From NCBI RefSeq assembly GCF_964204645.1, contig NC_134035.1:3736001-3777500 (forward strand): a stretch of DNA of 41,500 nt. Direction: 5' to 3'. How positions within the stretch are numbered: position 1 is the stretch's first letter; every line of letters begins with the position of its first letter. This DNA comes from Tubulanus polymorphus. Its lineage: Eukaryota > Nemertea > Palaeonemertea > Tubulaniformes > Tubulanidae. Shown in pieces: positions 1 to 9,312 of the stretch. Below the pieces are notes generated by a model that did no database searches, was not told the origin of the DNA, and worked only from the letters and a program-made list of their open reading frames with translations. Position numbers and translations under genes: made by a program.

Positions 1-1
1 G

Positions 2-607
2 TTTCGTAATTATTTAACTGTAATTATTCAATGCGAACGATTAGTGACTATCATTTTTCTACTGAAGGTACGATATAGGATAAATTTTCTTATCTTATTC
101 GCGTGTGTCTTTTCTGTGGCTATGTGTTCGTATTACCCGATCACGATGCGTGTAATCTATCAGCCCACATCGAAGCTCGGTCCTCATTACAAAGCATCAT
201 TTGCGCGTGACAGTGTCTTTCTACTAATGAACCGATACATCGACCCGATCTTCCGTATTTTCATACCGAATCTATTAGTTTTCGTAGCGAATATAGCTCT
301 TCTAATTGTATTACACGTTAAAACGACGCGTAGGCAAGATCTGACCGCCACAACTAGCGATCCGAAACCGCAAAAGGGCATGGCAAAAGCCACGAAAATG
401 GTGCTTACAATGAGTATCATTTTCACGATTTTAGAATTTCCAGGTTTGCTCGGTAAAATCGGTGGACGCTACGTCCTCGGGCGCGGTTTAAACGTATTAA
501 CATTCTATCTGGTTACATCGATCATCAATTCTTGTATAAATCTTATTCTTTATATAATTGTGAACAAGCAATTTAGAGAAAAGTTCGTTCAGTTGTTGAA
601 ATGCTGA
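2..607 (+). CDS. Rhodopsin-like (class A) GPCR, 3' part, peptide-receptor type
   Basis: The frame is open from base 2 to the TGA at 605-607, so the gene enters the window from the left and any internal start codon is irrelevant. The translation begins in late TM3 with the E-R-L triplet at the DRY position and a second intracellular loop ending L-L-K. TM4 follows, then a loop of about 40 residues and TM5 with its conserved proline (FIPNLLVF). A basic third loop (KTTRR..KATK) leads to TM6 with proline in an L-E-F-P context, TM7 ending N-L-I-L-Y in place of NPxxY, and helix 8 (NKQFREKF). The tail is very short. The receptor would sit in the plasma membrane and signal through G proteins. The general look is that of invertebrate neuropeptide receptors (FMRFamide-like), but the ligand cannot be read. 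TM4 lacks the usual tryptophan. The terminal exon shows no intron after TM3. Confidence 0.85.
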   Translation, partial: FRNYLTVIIQCERLVTIIFLLKVRYRINFLILFACVFSVAMCSYYPITMRVIYQPTSKLGPHYKASFARDSVFLLMNRYIDPIFRIFIPNLLVFVANIALLIVLHVKTTRRQDLTATTSDPKPQKGMAKATKMVLTMSIIFTILEFPGLLGKIGGRYVLGRGLNVLTFYLVTSIINSCINLILYIIVNKQFREKFVQLLKC

Positions 608-630
608 TTAAGATCGACATGAGGTTATCC

Positions 631-704
631 CACGCTGCTTGCACCGAATAGTCGCTCGGATTTCTTCAGTTCGAGGAATTGAATAAATATAAAAGTTTCC
701 CAAA
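631..704 (+). repeat. GPCR 3' UTR segment that recurs inverted at 2665-2730
   Basis: The stretch from the cacgctgcttgcaccg block to the tttccc block matches the reverse complement of 2665-2730 with only scattered differences, mainly a short indel around the poly(A) signal. It is the left partner of an inverted pair about 2 kb apart. Confidence 0.75.
682..687 (+). promoter_or_regulatory. Poly(A) signal of the GPCR gene
   Basis: A canonical AATAAA lies 75 bases after the GPCR stop codon, a normal distance for a short 3' UTR. The same surroundings recur inverted at 2665-2730, where an AATAAA on the minus strand is also kept. Confidence 0.6.
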
Positions 705-1920
705 TTTAGAGGGTTGTTTTTTGCTCTTTTTTAAAATCTATACACTGCGGCTATATACTGACCAGTGACACTCATAGACTGGTATTAACATTTTATCTCT
801 AGCCTATAATCTGTGTAGTGACTGGGGAGTAGTAACTTCCGAACATCCGGGCCTGCAGCGGAGTGGGGGGGGGGTATAGTTCAGGTAGTTTACGACAAAC
901 CGCCGGAAATCCCAAAACGGTTCGCTCTGAAAAATGAATTTGCTGGAAATGAATAACATCCTAGGCTTGTCGTATGTCCTACCCGATCTTATAGTGCTAC
1001 AGATACCTAGGACTAGCGTTGGACTCCGTAGGGAGCCTTGCATTGCTAACACATAATGCCGTTGTCACTAGGCTCCTTTTTTACCTTCGAGCGCCTTTTC
1101 AAAAAGGTCCACTTAAAAGTCCACATTTTAAGGAAACTTTTATTTATAGGGAAAGCAAACTGCCTATAAAACCGGCCACGTTACAGGCCTGGCTACGATA
1201 TCAATCATCTATCCATTTACTCCGGAGAATGAAGCGGAGAATTTCTCCTGCCCCCATAGGAAAATACTGCTTCCCGGAATTAAAACCACCATCGATCACC
1301 ATTTCTGAGGCTTAGTGCGTATTGGATTACTGAATAAGTAATACGTATGATTCAGTCTGGTGCCACATTTTCTCCTTCGAATACGCTTCATTCATTTTGC
1401 ACAGTTATTGACGGGGTCCAGAGGTCTATGTCTCAGATCCCCGCCTTAAGGGTCCTCTGTGATTTCTGCATTTCCTAGATTGTATTGTTAAGAATATCTC
1501 ATCAATCAGTCGCTCGGTCATTCGGTCACCAGTCATCCATTTATCCAGTCAGGCATCAGACCATAATTGTAATGAAGAGGGACCCCAAATCCATTGGTCC
1601 TGAGAGACAGATTGATGATAAAGCAAGGGATTTTCTGGACTTTTTCGCCTGGAGAAAGAGTACCAAACTGGTGGGGAATTTCCTTCTATATTCGGCTCGG
1701 ATGTACTGGCATACCTGTACTGGGATACCCCTCTTTCTAAAGGTTTGATTATTTCAAAAGTTAGTTTGGGTATGTGGGGCGAAAACCATTATCAGCCGAA
1801 CCCAACTTTCGTTCGACAATGAATGGCCAAGGAATGGTTTTGGCCGTTGATGATAGTGATATTAAAAAGTAAAATAATCATTCCTTAACTATAATCGAAA
1901 TTAAGTTTTTTAAGGGTTAA
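705..1920. other. Unassigned intergenic DNA
   Basis: No frame here looks like a known protein. The longest open frames (98 codons at 1019-1315 and 87 codons at 1485-1748, both +) are low-information translations with no family features. A ten-base G run lies near 865. Otherwise I see nothing interpretable. Confidence 0.5.
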
Positions 1921-2215
1921 GAGGCGCAAGTTGCATACGTATTTGAACAAAATGTGTCGCGCACGACTTAACTGGAACCATGGCCGTGACCGGGACGTGA
2001 TTAGTCTTTATATATTCTGTACATGAGTCAGATCGGCTGTCATACGAGACGCACGTAGAGTTTTGTGGGGATTTAGGATATTGGATTTTTGAAACGGAAA
2101 TACGCTATTTAGAACTCTCAAATTCAAAAACCACCCGTCGTATCTAGGACTAATATGCTGCAACGATCAGTATATATTTGTAGAGATTCAAGATATAGAC
2201 TCTGGAGCTGCAAGT
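1921..2215 (+). repeat. Dispersed repeat family A, copy 1 (degenerate)
   Basis: This stretch aligns with 34640-34920 (+) and with the reverse complement of 36270-36565. Shared blocks include gaggcgcaagttgca, ccgtgaccg-gacgtgattag and cggctgtcatacgagac. The translated match (SYETxVxFCxDLGY) suggests an old coding origin, but the frame is broken by stops and shifts. This copy loses similarity after the ggagctgcaag block. I do not recognise the family. Confidence 0.65.
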
Positions 2216-2340
2216 TTGGTCAGAAACGGGCGATTTCAGTCTGAGTCGACATCGTCACGGCGTTGACCATTGTGACGTCATGGTCTTTTGTCCGAATGTG
2301 AATGGCCGTGGAATATGTTCGAATGTTTTCCTGTCACAAT

Positions 2341-2585
2341 CGGGCGGACCGGATGGCTTAGTCGGTCGGCGACTAGCGTGTCACCGCTGTGGCCCAGGTT
2401 CGAGTCTCGGAGGAGGCGGGTCAGGATGTGGCAAGTGATCTCCGGTAGGCGGGCGAGTCGAGAGTACTGTCCTCCCTGGAATGAGGTTGCTAATGCGTGA
2501 GTCCTACAAAATAACTGGTGTGGGGTAAATTATGTTTAATTCAGTCGTTTCTGGCTGAATTATTTATTTATCCCACAATACCAGT
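2341..2585 (+). repeat. tRNA-derived SINE candidate
   Basis: A box A-like motif (tggcttagtcgg, 2354-2365) is followed about 33 bases later by a good box B (ggttcgagtct, 2398-2408), the internal RNA polymerase III promoter layout. The cloverleaf is poor, so a tRNA-derived SINE head fits better than a tRNA gene. The downstream body ends in a long hairpin (about 2511-2584) whose arms pair actggtgtggggtaaat with its complement. Element ends and target duplications were not defined. Confidence 0.55.
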
Positions 2586-2664
2586 CCCGGCAGCGGAGTA
2601 ATTCCACCAGGGGCTTCGACTTTTTTACAATATTAGTTTGTTATTTTAAGTTTAGTGGTGAGGG

Positions 2665-2730
2665 TTTGGGAAACTTTTTTATTTCCTCGAACTGAAGAAA
2701 TCCAAGCGACTATTCGGTGCAAACAGCGCG
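2665..2730 (-). repeat. Inverted copy of the GPCR 3' UTR
   Basis: The reverse complement matches 631-704, including a preserved AATAAA (minus strand, at 2678-2683). Upstream on the minus strand (2740-3130) I looked for a matching receptor C-terminus and saw none. Confidence 0.7.
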
Positions 2731-3955
2731 CGGTGATCAATCACAGTTCTTTCTCAACTGATGATAAAACTTTGAGATAATTCTTTAACATCACCAGATT
2801 TCAATTAAAGAAGATGTGTACGCGGCGATGTCTGGTGAACTTGTGTATAAATTCGGATTCAAAACGACTCTATCTAATAGAGAATAACTCACTGGAGAAA
2901 TGCCATACGCTCTACTACACAATAGTGCCGCGTGACTGCACAAACCCTTAAGCAAACTTCAATATCCTAAAGCAAAACTCGAAAAAGTAAAATTGAGCCG
3001 GTATTACAGTTCAAAACCAGACTTAAATAGAAGGGAAATCTACACTAAAGTTTGTTGGAGTTTATCTAAACCATGAGATAAAATTTCAGCATACAATTTC
3101 AGCCTAAAAACGTCGCATTCGATATTTCTATCTTTAACAATGTGTGCCTCTATGAATAGTCGAATTAAACTCGATGACCTGTAGGCCCCATTGAAAATGT
3201 TTGGCACGAATTGAATGGTTCTTGCGGATTAGCGTCACGGACTCGGGTCTGTCACAGGAATGCGCGATCGAGCTTTCTGATTGATCCAATCCGGTCGCAT
3301 CGATGATGCACCGTCGCTGATTGGTTGACGTAGGTATTAGAAGCGCGGTTCGAGCCGCCCGATGCCAGTCCGAGAACTGATGTCCAGTGATGAAGGTCAA
3401 CCTATAAGAGCTCTGAAACAAGGCGTGAAGAAAGTGTGGCTTCAAGCGAAGAACCAACTAATAAGCGGCTGATGATGTAAGGAGAGACTGGAACGTGAAG
3501 GAATTTGTGACGCCTAGCGATTGAGAACGCAAGATGAGACTGGCGGCTGTTGGTGCTGACGATTGCGGAGGAGATCCCGATACTGCTGCTGCTGCTTTTA
3601 TTGGTGTTGCTGCTGCTGTTGATGTCGGATTTCAACTACAAACAGATGACGGCTAATTTGCTGATGAAGACGAGTTGCTGTTGTCGCTGATTTCCGATGT
3701 TCTATTTCGCGCACATTCATACATTATGAATATTGTGTCTTTTTAGGGTTAAACCGAAACCAGTTCGCTACTACTGACAACTACATGTACACACAATTCG
3801 TTTGTCGCAACGTCCTGAACTAGTCTGCTGCTGCTGCTGCATTGGAAACCGCATCAACTCACATTTTGCTGTTTCGGTATCTTTACATTAAGATAAGGTA
3901 ATTATATTAAACTACACCCATCCGTACATTTTGCATATTCAATCTTCTTCATTAG
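2731..3955. other. Unassigned DNA with GCT-trinucleotide runs
   Basis: Imperfect (gct)n runs occur at 3583-3620 and 3828-3840. Short frames on both strands (such as 107 codons minus at 3134-3457 and 77 codons minus at 3402-3635) are compositionally simple and show no recognisable domain. No gene is called. Confidence 0.45.
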
Positions 3956-4009
3956 CTTGACGATTATCCGATTTGTTTTTCAGCCGGCAATATTTGACGG
4001 CAACATCTT

Positions 4010-4722
4010 CAAACCTCGAGACGCAGACTCTACTCCGACTACAGAACCATCGTCAAACCTCGAGACGCAGACTCTACTCCGACTACAGCACCATCCTCAA
4101 ACCTCGAGACGCAGACTCTACTCCGACTACAGCACCATCCTCAAACCTCGAGACGCAGACTCTACTCCGACTACAGCACCATCCTCAAACCTCGAGACGC
4201 AGACTCTACTCCGACTACAGAACCATCGTCAAACCTCGAGACGCAGCCCTACTCCGACTACAGCACCATCGTCAAACCTCGAGACGCACAGCACCATCCT
4301 CAAACCTCGAGACGCAGACTCTACTCCGACTACAGAACCATCCTCAAACCTCGAGACGCAGACTCTACTCCGACTACAGAACCATCCTCAAACCTCGAGA
4401 CGCAGACTCTACTCCGACTACAGCACCATCCTCAAACCTCGAGACGCAGACTCTACTCCGACTACAGAACCATCATCAAACCTCGAGACGCAGACTCTAC
4501 TCCGACTACAGCACCATCCTCAAACCTCGAGACGCAGACTCTACTCCGACTACAGAACCATCATCAAACCTCGAGACGCAGACTCTACTCCGACTACAGC
4601 ACCATCCTCAAACCTCGAGACGCAGACTCTACTCCGACTACAGAACCATCATCAAACCTCGAGACGCAGACTCTACTCCGACTACAGAACCATCATCAAA
4701 CCTCGAGACGCAGACTCTACTC
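4010..4722 (+). repeat. 44-bp minisatellite, 17 occurrences of the core
   Basis: A unit of 44 bases, containing cctcgagacgca (with an XhoI-type ctcgag), is repeated head to tail. I count 17 occurrences of that core. Units near 4231 and 4273 are shortened. The commonest variable positions are gaacc/gcacc and catcgt/catcct/catcat. Because 44 is not a multiple of 3, every open frame cycles through all three phases. The two long + frames here (271 and 259 codons) are by-products of the array, not genes. Confidence 0.95.
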
Positions 4723-5079
4723 GTCATTATTTCGTTTTGCCGCATGTTGTAAAAAGTAACGTAAATAAATAAAACGTCCATCTATATAAAATGCTCTCTT
4801 TAATAAAATCTCTGTCTCGGGCACTTTGCCCCGGATTGCCCCGGAAAGGACTCTTCCCTCTCACAACTTCCACTTGCCCCGGAAAGGACTCTCTTACAAC
4901 TTCTCACGTTCAAGGAAAAGTCAAAAAGGAAAGGACAAACGCAAAGTACAAATCAAAGGATTTATTCCAAATTCAAAGTAGGAATTTGTTACAGCTTGTT
5001 TGCAAAAGTAAAATTCAACATTTTATTGAAACGAACAAAATCAAAATTCAACATTTTATTTAATTATCAATAAAATACT
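4723..5079. other. Short duplicated motifs, no gene
   Basis: The block ttgccccggaaaggactct occurs twice (near 4837 and 4874) and attcaacattttatt occurs twice (near 5012 and 5045). No coding sequence is recognisable. Confidence 0.5.
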
Positions 5080-5147
5080 ATTATGGGATTTGAACCACCA
5101 ACCACTGATCTAGCAGTCCAGCAGCCTACCCACTACGCTATAGGGAC
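5080..5147 (-). repeat. tRNA-like sequence / SINE head
   Basis: On the minus strand a box A (tagcgtagtgggtagg) is followed by a box B (ggttcaaatcc). An anticodon-arm-like segment lies between them, with a possible GCT in the loop. The 3' acceptor strand does not pair with the 5' end, so this is more likely a tRNA-derived SINE head or tRNA pseudogene than a working tRNA. Confidence 0.5.
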
Positions 5148-5215
5148 GTTCTGACAGCGTGCAGGGGAACTCATATTTATCCATTGCTTAAGCAAATTTT
5201 ATCAAAAAAATAATG

Positions 5216-5266
5216 CCATCTACCGGGCGAGACAGGAACTAGTTCCTATCACAACCCGGTAGATGG
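5216..5266. repeat. Small perfect inverted repeat
   Basis: The 12-base arms ccatctaccggg and cccggtagatgg are exact reverse complements around a core with a second palindrome (aggaactagttcct). It may be a tiny foldback element or a recombination footprint. Confidence 0.6.
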
Positions 5267-5268
5267 TG

Positions 5269-5714
5269 GAGAATGAGACCAGAAGAAGGAGATGAGAGGA
5301 GAGATGAGAATGAGAATGAAAGAGTGAGATGAGAGATGAGTATGAGATGAGTATGAGACCAGAATTAAAGAGTGAGAGAGTGAGATGAGACTATGAGAAT
5401 GAGACAGACAGATGAATGAGGTATGAGATGAGTGATATGAGAATGAGATGAGTGATGAGAGTGAGATGAGAATGAGACTATGAGAATGAGACAAAGAGAT
5501 GAGAATGAGTGATGGGAATGAGAGATGAGAATGAGAGATGAGTATGAGAGATGAGAATGAGAGATGAGTATGAGAGATGAGTATGAGAGATGAGTATGAG
5601 AGATGAGTATGAGATGAGAATGAGAAAGAGTGAGATGAGGATGAGAATGAGATGAGTATGAGAGATGAGTATGAGAGATGAGGATGAAAGAGATGATAGA
5701 AAGAGACAGAGAGG
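5269..5714. repeat. Polypurine GA-rich array (gagatgagtat-type)
   Basis: About 445 bases are almost pure purine with imperfect 11-13 base units such as agagatgagtatg. The minus strand therefore reads as long Ser/Leu/His/Ile frames (159 and 100 codons) that are compositional artefacts. Mirror-repeat purine tracts of this kind can form triplex DNA. Confidence 0.9.
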
Positions 5715-6189
5715 GGATTGTATATCACCTGAACTTCTATGTTCCTCGTTGTTTTCTATCCGGCAGATTCTAGATGCCATCAGTAGTTTTAGTTTTACAG
5801 TTTTTAGTTCAAACAGATATTTATCCCATCAGCAGCAAAGTCATCACATAGTTAGTCCTCGTGGACATAAAGTTCACTATAACTGAAGTCAAGTTCTCTC
5901 AATATGTGTTCGTTTGTTTGTTTATCCTCCCGGTGAGTTCTAATGCTGCCAACACATATTTTATCCAGTTCATCTGATGTAGTCCTGATCATCAAACACA
6001 AACGTCAATAATTCCATCCTAGTGATGACAAACATCCTAAAAGATATAAATGAAACTTTATAGATTTGAGGCAACCAATCAGTTATACACAGTGTAAGAG
6101 TTAAGTCTAGTTACCGGTGTATCAGAGAAATGGCAATCTCAGGTAGGCTGGCTACTCCCCAAAATGAGTGTCAGGGGTCAAATATTTTT

Positions 6190-6900
6190 TGTCTCCGATT
6201 TTGATGAAATTCAGTATAGACATGTATCCTTGGGTGCTGATTACAAATCTGAAAGAATTTTTCGGATCTGAGGCCCAGAAAATGAGAAATTCGAATTATT
6301 GGGGGACCCCCCTATATTTTCAAAAGGCCTTGGACCCCAGAGTTTTCGAGATATTCAAAATCTGATTGCAGATTTGGAATCAGCACCCCTGAAAATATAA
6401 AGGACTAAAATTTCAAGCAAATCGAAGAGATTCGGTTTTTTGGCCAAAAATGGCAAAAATCTAAGGTGTTAGTCCAGGAGTTTTTTTTCGGCGAAAACTT
6501 TTTTTTCTCTGATTCCTTCTAAAATTGGTAGGAATATGTATTCTAAGGTGTAGATTCCGGATCCGCAATCAGATTATGAATCGGAATTCATCTTCTTGGG
6601 CAAATATGGGTTTTAATGCCCAAAATATGCACCCCAAAAATGGGGTACAAAGTCAAAATTTTTTTTGGGCCCAATTTTAATGAAACTTAGTGCAGACATG
6701 TTTTTTGGGGTGCTGATTACGAATATGGGGTTAGATTTTGGATCCGAGGCACCTAAAATGAGATATTCAGGATTTCGTATTTTGACCCCCTTAATTTCGT
6801 CACAAATTTTGATGAAATTTGCCTGGGAAATTCGGCCCAAAATCGAATATTATTCAATGATCAAATATTCAATTAATTTTTAAGGTAGAAATTGATGCTC
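6190..6900. repeat. gtgctgattac module block of R1
   Basis: A diverged module of about 70 bases (gatgaaatt..agt..agacatgt..gggtgctgattacaaat..ggatc.gaggc) recurs near 6190 (+), 6365-6420 (-), 6520-6600 (+) and 6665-6760 (+). Plus-strand translations of the first and last give related strings (PILMK-S-DM, VLITN, FGSEA-KMR). Confidence 0.75.
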
Positions 6901-7380
6901 TTACTAAAACCCTGTATTATAACTCCTGCAACACAATTACAGGCTGCCTCAAATAACCACATTGAAAATTCTTATGAAATGCAGAAAACAGTGTTTACAG
7001 ATAAACTGCTTTCTCATAATTGTTTTGGAAACTCATAAGAAATTCTACTCACACACTCACTAGCCCTTGTCTAGCAGTAATGGTAGTCCACTGAGTTCCA
7101 CAAATCCACATACACCTCCTGGAGTCCACCACTGACTGTTTTTTTATCCACTTATAGTCCGGTTAGTTGACTAAATAGTCCAGTTAGTTCACTAATAGTC
7201 CGGTTAGTTGACTAGTAGTCCAGTTAGTTCACTAGTAGTCCGGAAGAAGTTGACTGAAGAAGTAAAACTGTGATGAATTTCAGTAGAAGTCAACGTCCAG
7301 TATTCGTGATGAAGTTTACACAACAGCCCGAAGAAAACCTGAAATATAAAATTGAAATCACATTAACAGGGAGACTAACT

Positions 7381-7988
7381 GAGAAGTTGAGGGAGGATGG
7401 GGTGAGAGGTTGGGGGAGGATGTGGTGAGAGGTTGAGGGACAATGGGATGAGAGGTTTGGGAGGATGGGGTGAGAGGTTGAGGGAGGATGGGATGAGAGG
7501 TTGCGGAGGATGGGGTGAGAGGTTGAGGGAGGTTGGGGTGAGAGGTTGGGGAGGATGGGGTGAGAGGTTGAGAGAGGATGGGGTGAGAGGTTGGGGGAGG
7601 ATGTGGTGAGAGGTTGAGGGAGGTTGGGGTGAGAGGTTGGGGAGGATGGGGTGAGAGGTTGAGAGAGGATGGGGTGAGAGGTTGGGGAGGATGGGGTGAG
7701 AGGTTGAGGGACAATGGGATGAGAGGTTGGGGAGGATGGGGTGAGAGGTTGAGAGAGGATGGGGTGAGAGGTTGGGGGAGGATGTGGTGAGAGGTTGAGG
7801 GACAATGGGATGAGAGGTTGGGGAGGATGGGGTGAGAGGTTGAGGGAGTATGGGATGAGAGGTTGGGGAGGATGGGGTGAGAGGTGGGGGAGGATGGGAT
7901 GAGAGGTTGAGTGAGGATGGGGTGAGAGGTTGGGGAGGGTGGGTTGAGAGGTTGAGGGAGGGTGGGGTGAGAGGTTGGGGAGGATGGG
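7381..7988 (+). repeat. G-rich 23-bp tandem array in R1
   Basis: About 26 units of ggttg(a/g)gggaggatggggtgaga. The + strand is almost free of C and carries regularly spaced G runs capable of quadruplex folding. The minus-strand Pro/Ser/His frames (245, 210 and 118 codons) are artefacts of the array. Confidence 0.93.
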
Positions 7989-8614
7989 TGAAAAGAGAAG
8001 CAAACACAATAACTCAGGCTTAAGCAAAAGTTTTCAGCAGTTTTCAGTCACTGGATTAACAGATTCACGTTTTACACAAGAGCCCAGCCTGTGGCAGTGG
8101 GAGAAAGCTGGTGTAACTAACTGGTCGAGTCAGCTGGTCTTAACCTGCTGAACAAGATGTGGTGCCGGAGGAAGTTGAAGAACAGTTCATCAAGATTTGT
8201 GAAACTATCGCCTGCTGCACCATGTGCAATGCAAGCGGCTAGGGTAGTGCGGCCCGTGTAGGCTAGAAAGTGGTTTTTGACACCGAGTGAGGTCCCTGTT
8301 AGTCTAGCACCTAGCCGTCGTTCCCTAAACAACCCGGAACCCGTAGTAAAAACGACTGACTGATTCAGACTAAATTTGAGTAGGTCCCGGCCTCCACTGA
8401 CTGTCGTGAAGTGTCTGCGAAGTCACTGGAGTGAGGTCCCCCTAAACTGTGTGTGTACCTGAGGATATTGAAAATGAAATATCATGTATGAATTTTTATC
8501 TTTTTTACCAATATCAAAATTCGTACATTTAGAATCATCGCGGCTTTAAAGTCTTTATCAATTGAGGGAATAGTTCACTGTAAATAAAGAATTAGCGATT
8601 GAATTGAGCCCGCT

Positions 8615-8700
8615 CCACAGTAAAATAGCGCGATTAATTCAATCTCGACCGTCTAGTGCTGCTGCTACGTATAACGATAGCGTGGAAAATGTGAACTAAC
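8615..8700 (+). repeat. R1 foldback left arm
   Basis: This arm (ccacagta..tagtgctgc..acgatagcgtgg..gtgaactaac) is an imperfect reverse complement of 9226-9312. Confidence 0.7.
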
Positions 8701-9225
8701 ATAATACTCGCTTGCCAGAGTCTTCGAACGGCAGGAGTGGACGAACTAATTACCGATTTGCGGGCCGGATTCCGAGGAAAATTCTCAAACTCTGAAAACT
8801 GCTCTGAAACGTTCGAACCAAACAATTTTTCTATAAGAGAATGAGCCTTAAAAGAGTTAATTTGAATCGGGGTATTTCTAGTATGGTCTGGGAGAGAGCG
8901 ACAGGTGTTTGTATGTTCCCTGATTATTTGCGTGCAAATAGACTATAATCGAAGAAAAAATATGGACATTTTGTCAATTCTGATGATAAATTGTCATTAA
9001 AAAATGAAAATGAATAATTTATTCTGTATACAAATACTATATTGATTGATAAGTAAGTGAATTTTAGCTAAAAAAAATTAAATATGTTACCTAAAAATAA
9101 GGAAATATCATACAAAATTCAGAACGTATTCATAGTATCATATTTAATCAGAATTAGACGACACACTGGTCTGTATTGTACGTAATAAGGACATTTAAAT
9201 TCCGGCGGTAAATATGCGCTACTAT

Positions 9226-9312
9226 TTTAGTTCACAGAAATTCCGCTATCGTTATTCATAGGGGCAGCACTGTACGGTAAATATCTAACTCAGCCTCGCA
9301 ATCTTACTGTGG
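9226..9312 (-). repeat. R1 foldback right arm
   Basis: The reverse complement reads gtgaactaa back through ctgcccctatgaa to ccacagta, pairing with 8615-8700 around a loop of about 525 bases. Confidence 0.7.

Noticed and set aside
1019-1748. Two + frames of 98 and 87 codons between the GPCR and the SINE
   Set aside because: No recognisable motif, no splice continuation and no similarity to each other.
3957-4772. Two long overlapping + frames (271 and 259 codons) as genes
   Set aside because: Both are produced by the 44-bp minisatellite cycling through all frames. There are no start context, splice or domain features.
5249-5728. Ser/Leu/His-rich minus-strand frame of 159 codons
   Set aside because: Reads the pyrimidine strand of a purine tract; low complexity only.
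6613-6840. Conserved 75-codon minus frame in R1-R3 as a gene
   Set aside because: The surrounding DNA is equally conserved and the copies are recent tandem duplicates, so shared openness is not evidence of selection on a protein.
7290-8027. Pro/Ser/His-rich minus-strand frames as mucin-like genes
   Set aside because: They are the complement of the G-rich 23-bp array. Three frames are open at once and the shorter arrays in R2 and R3 give only fragments.
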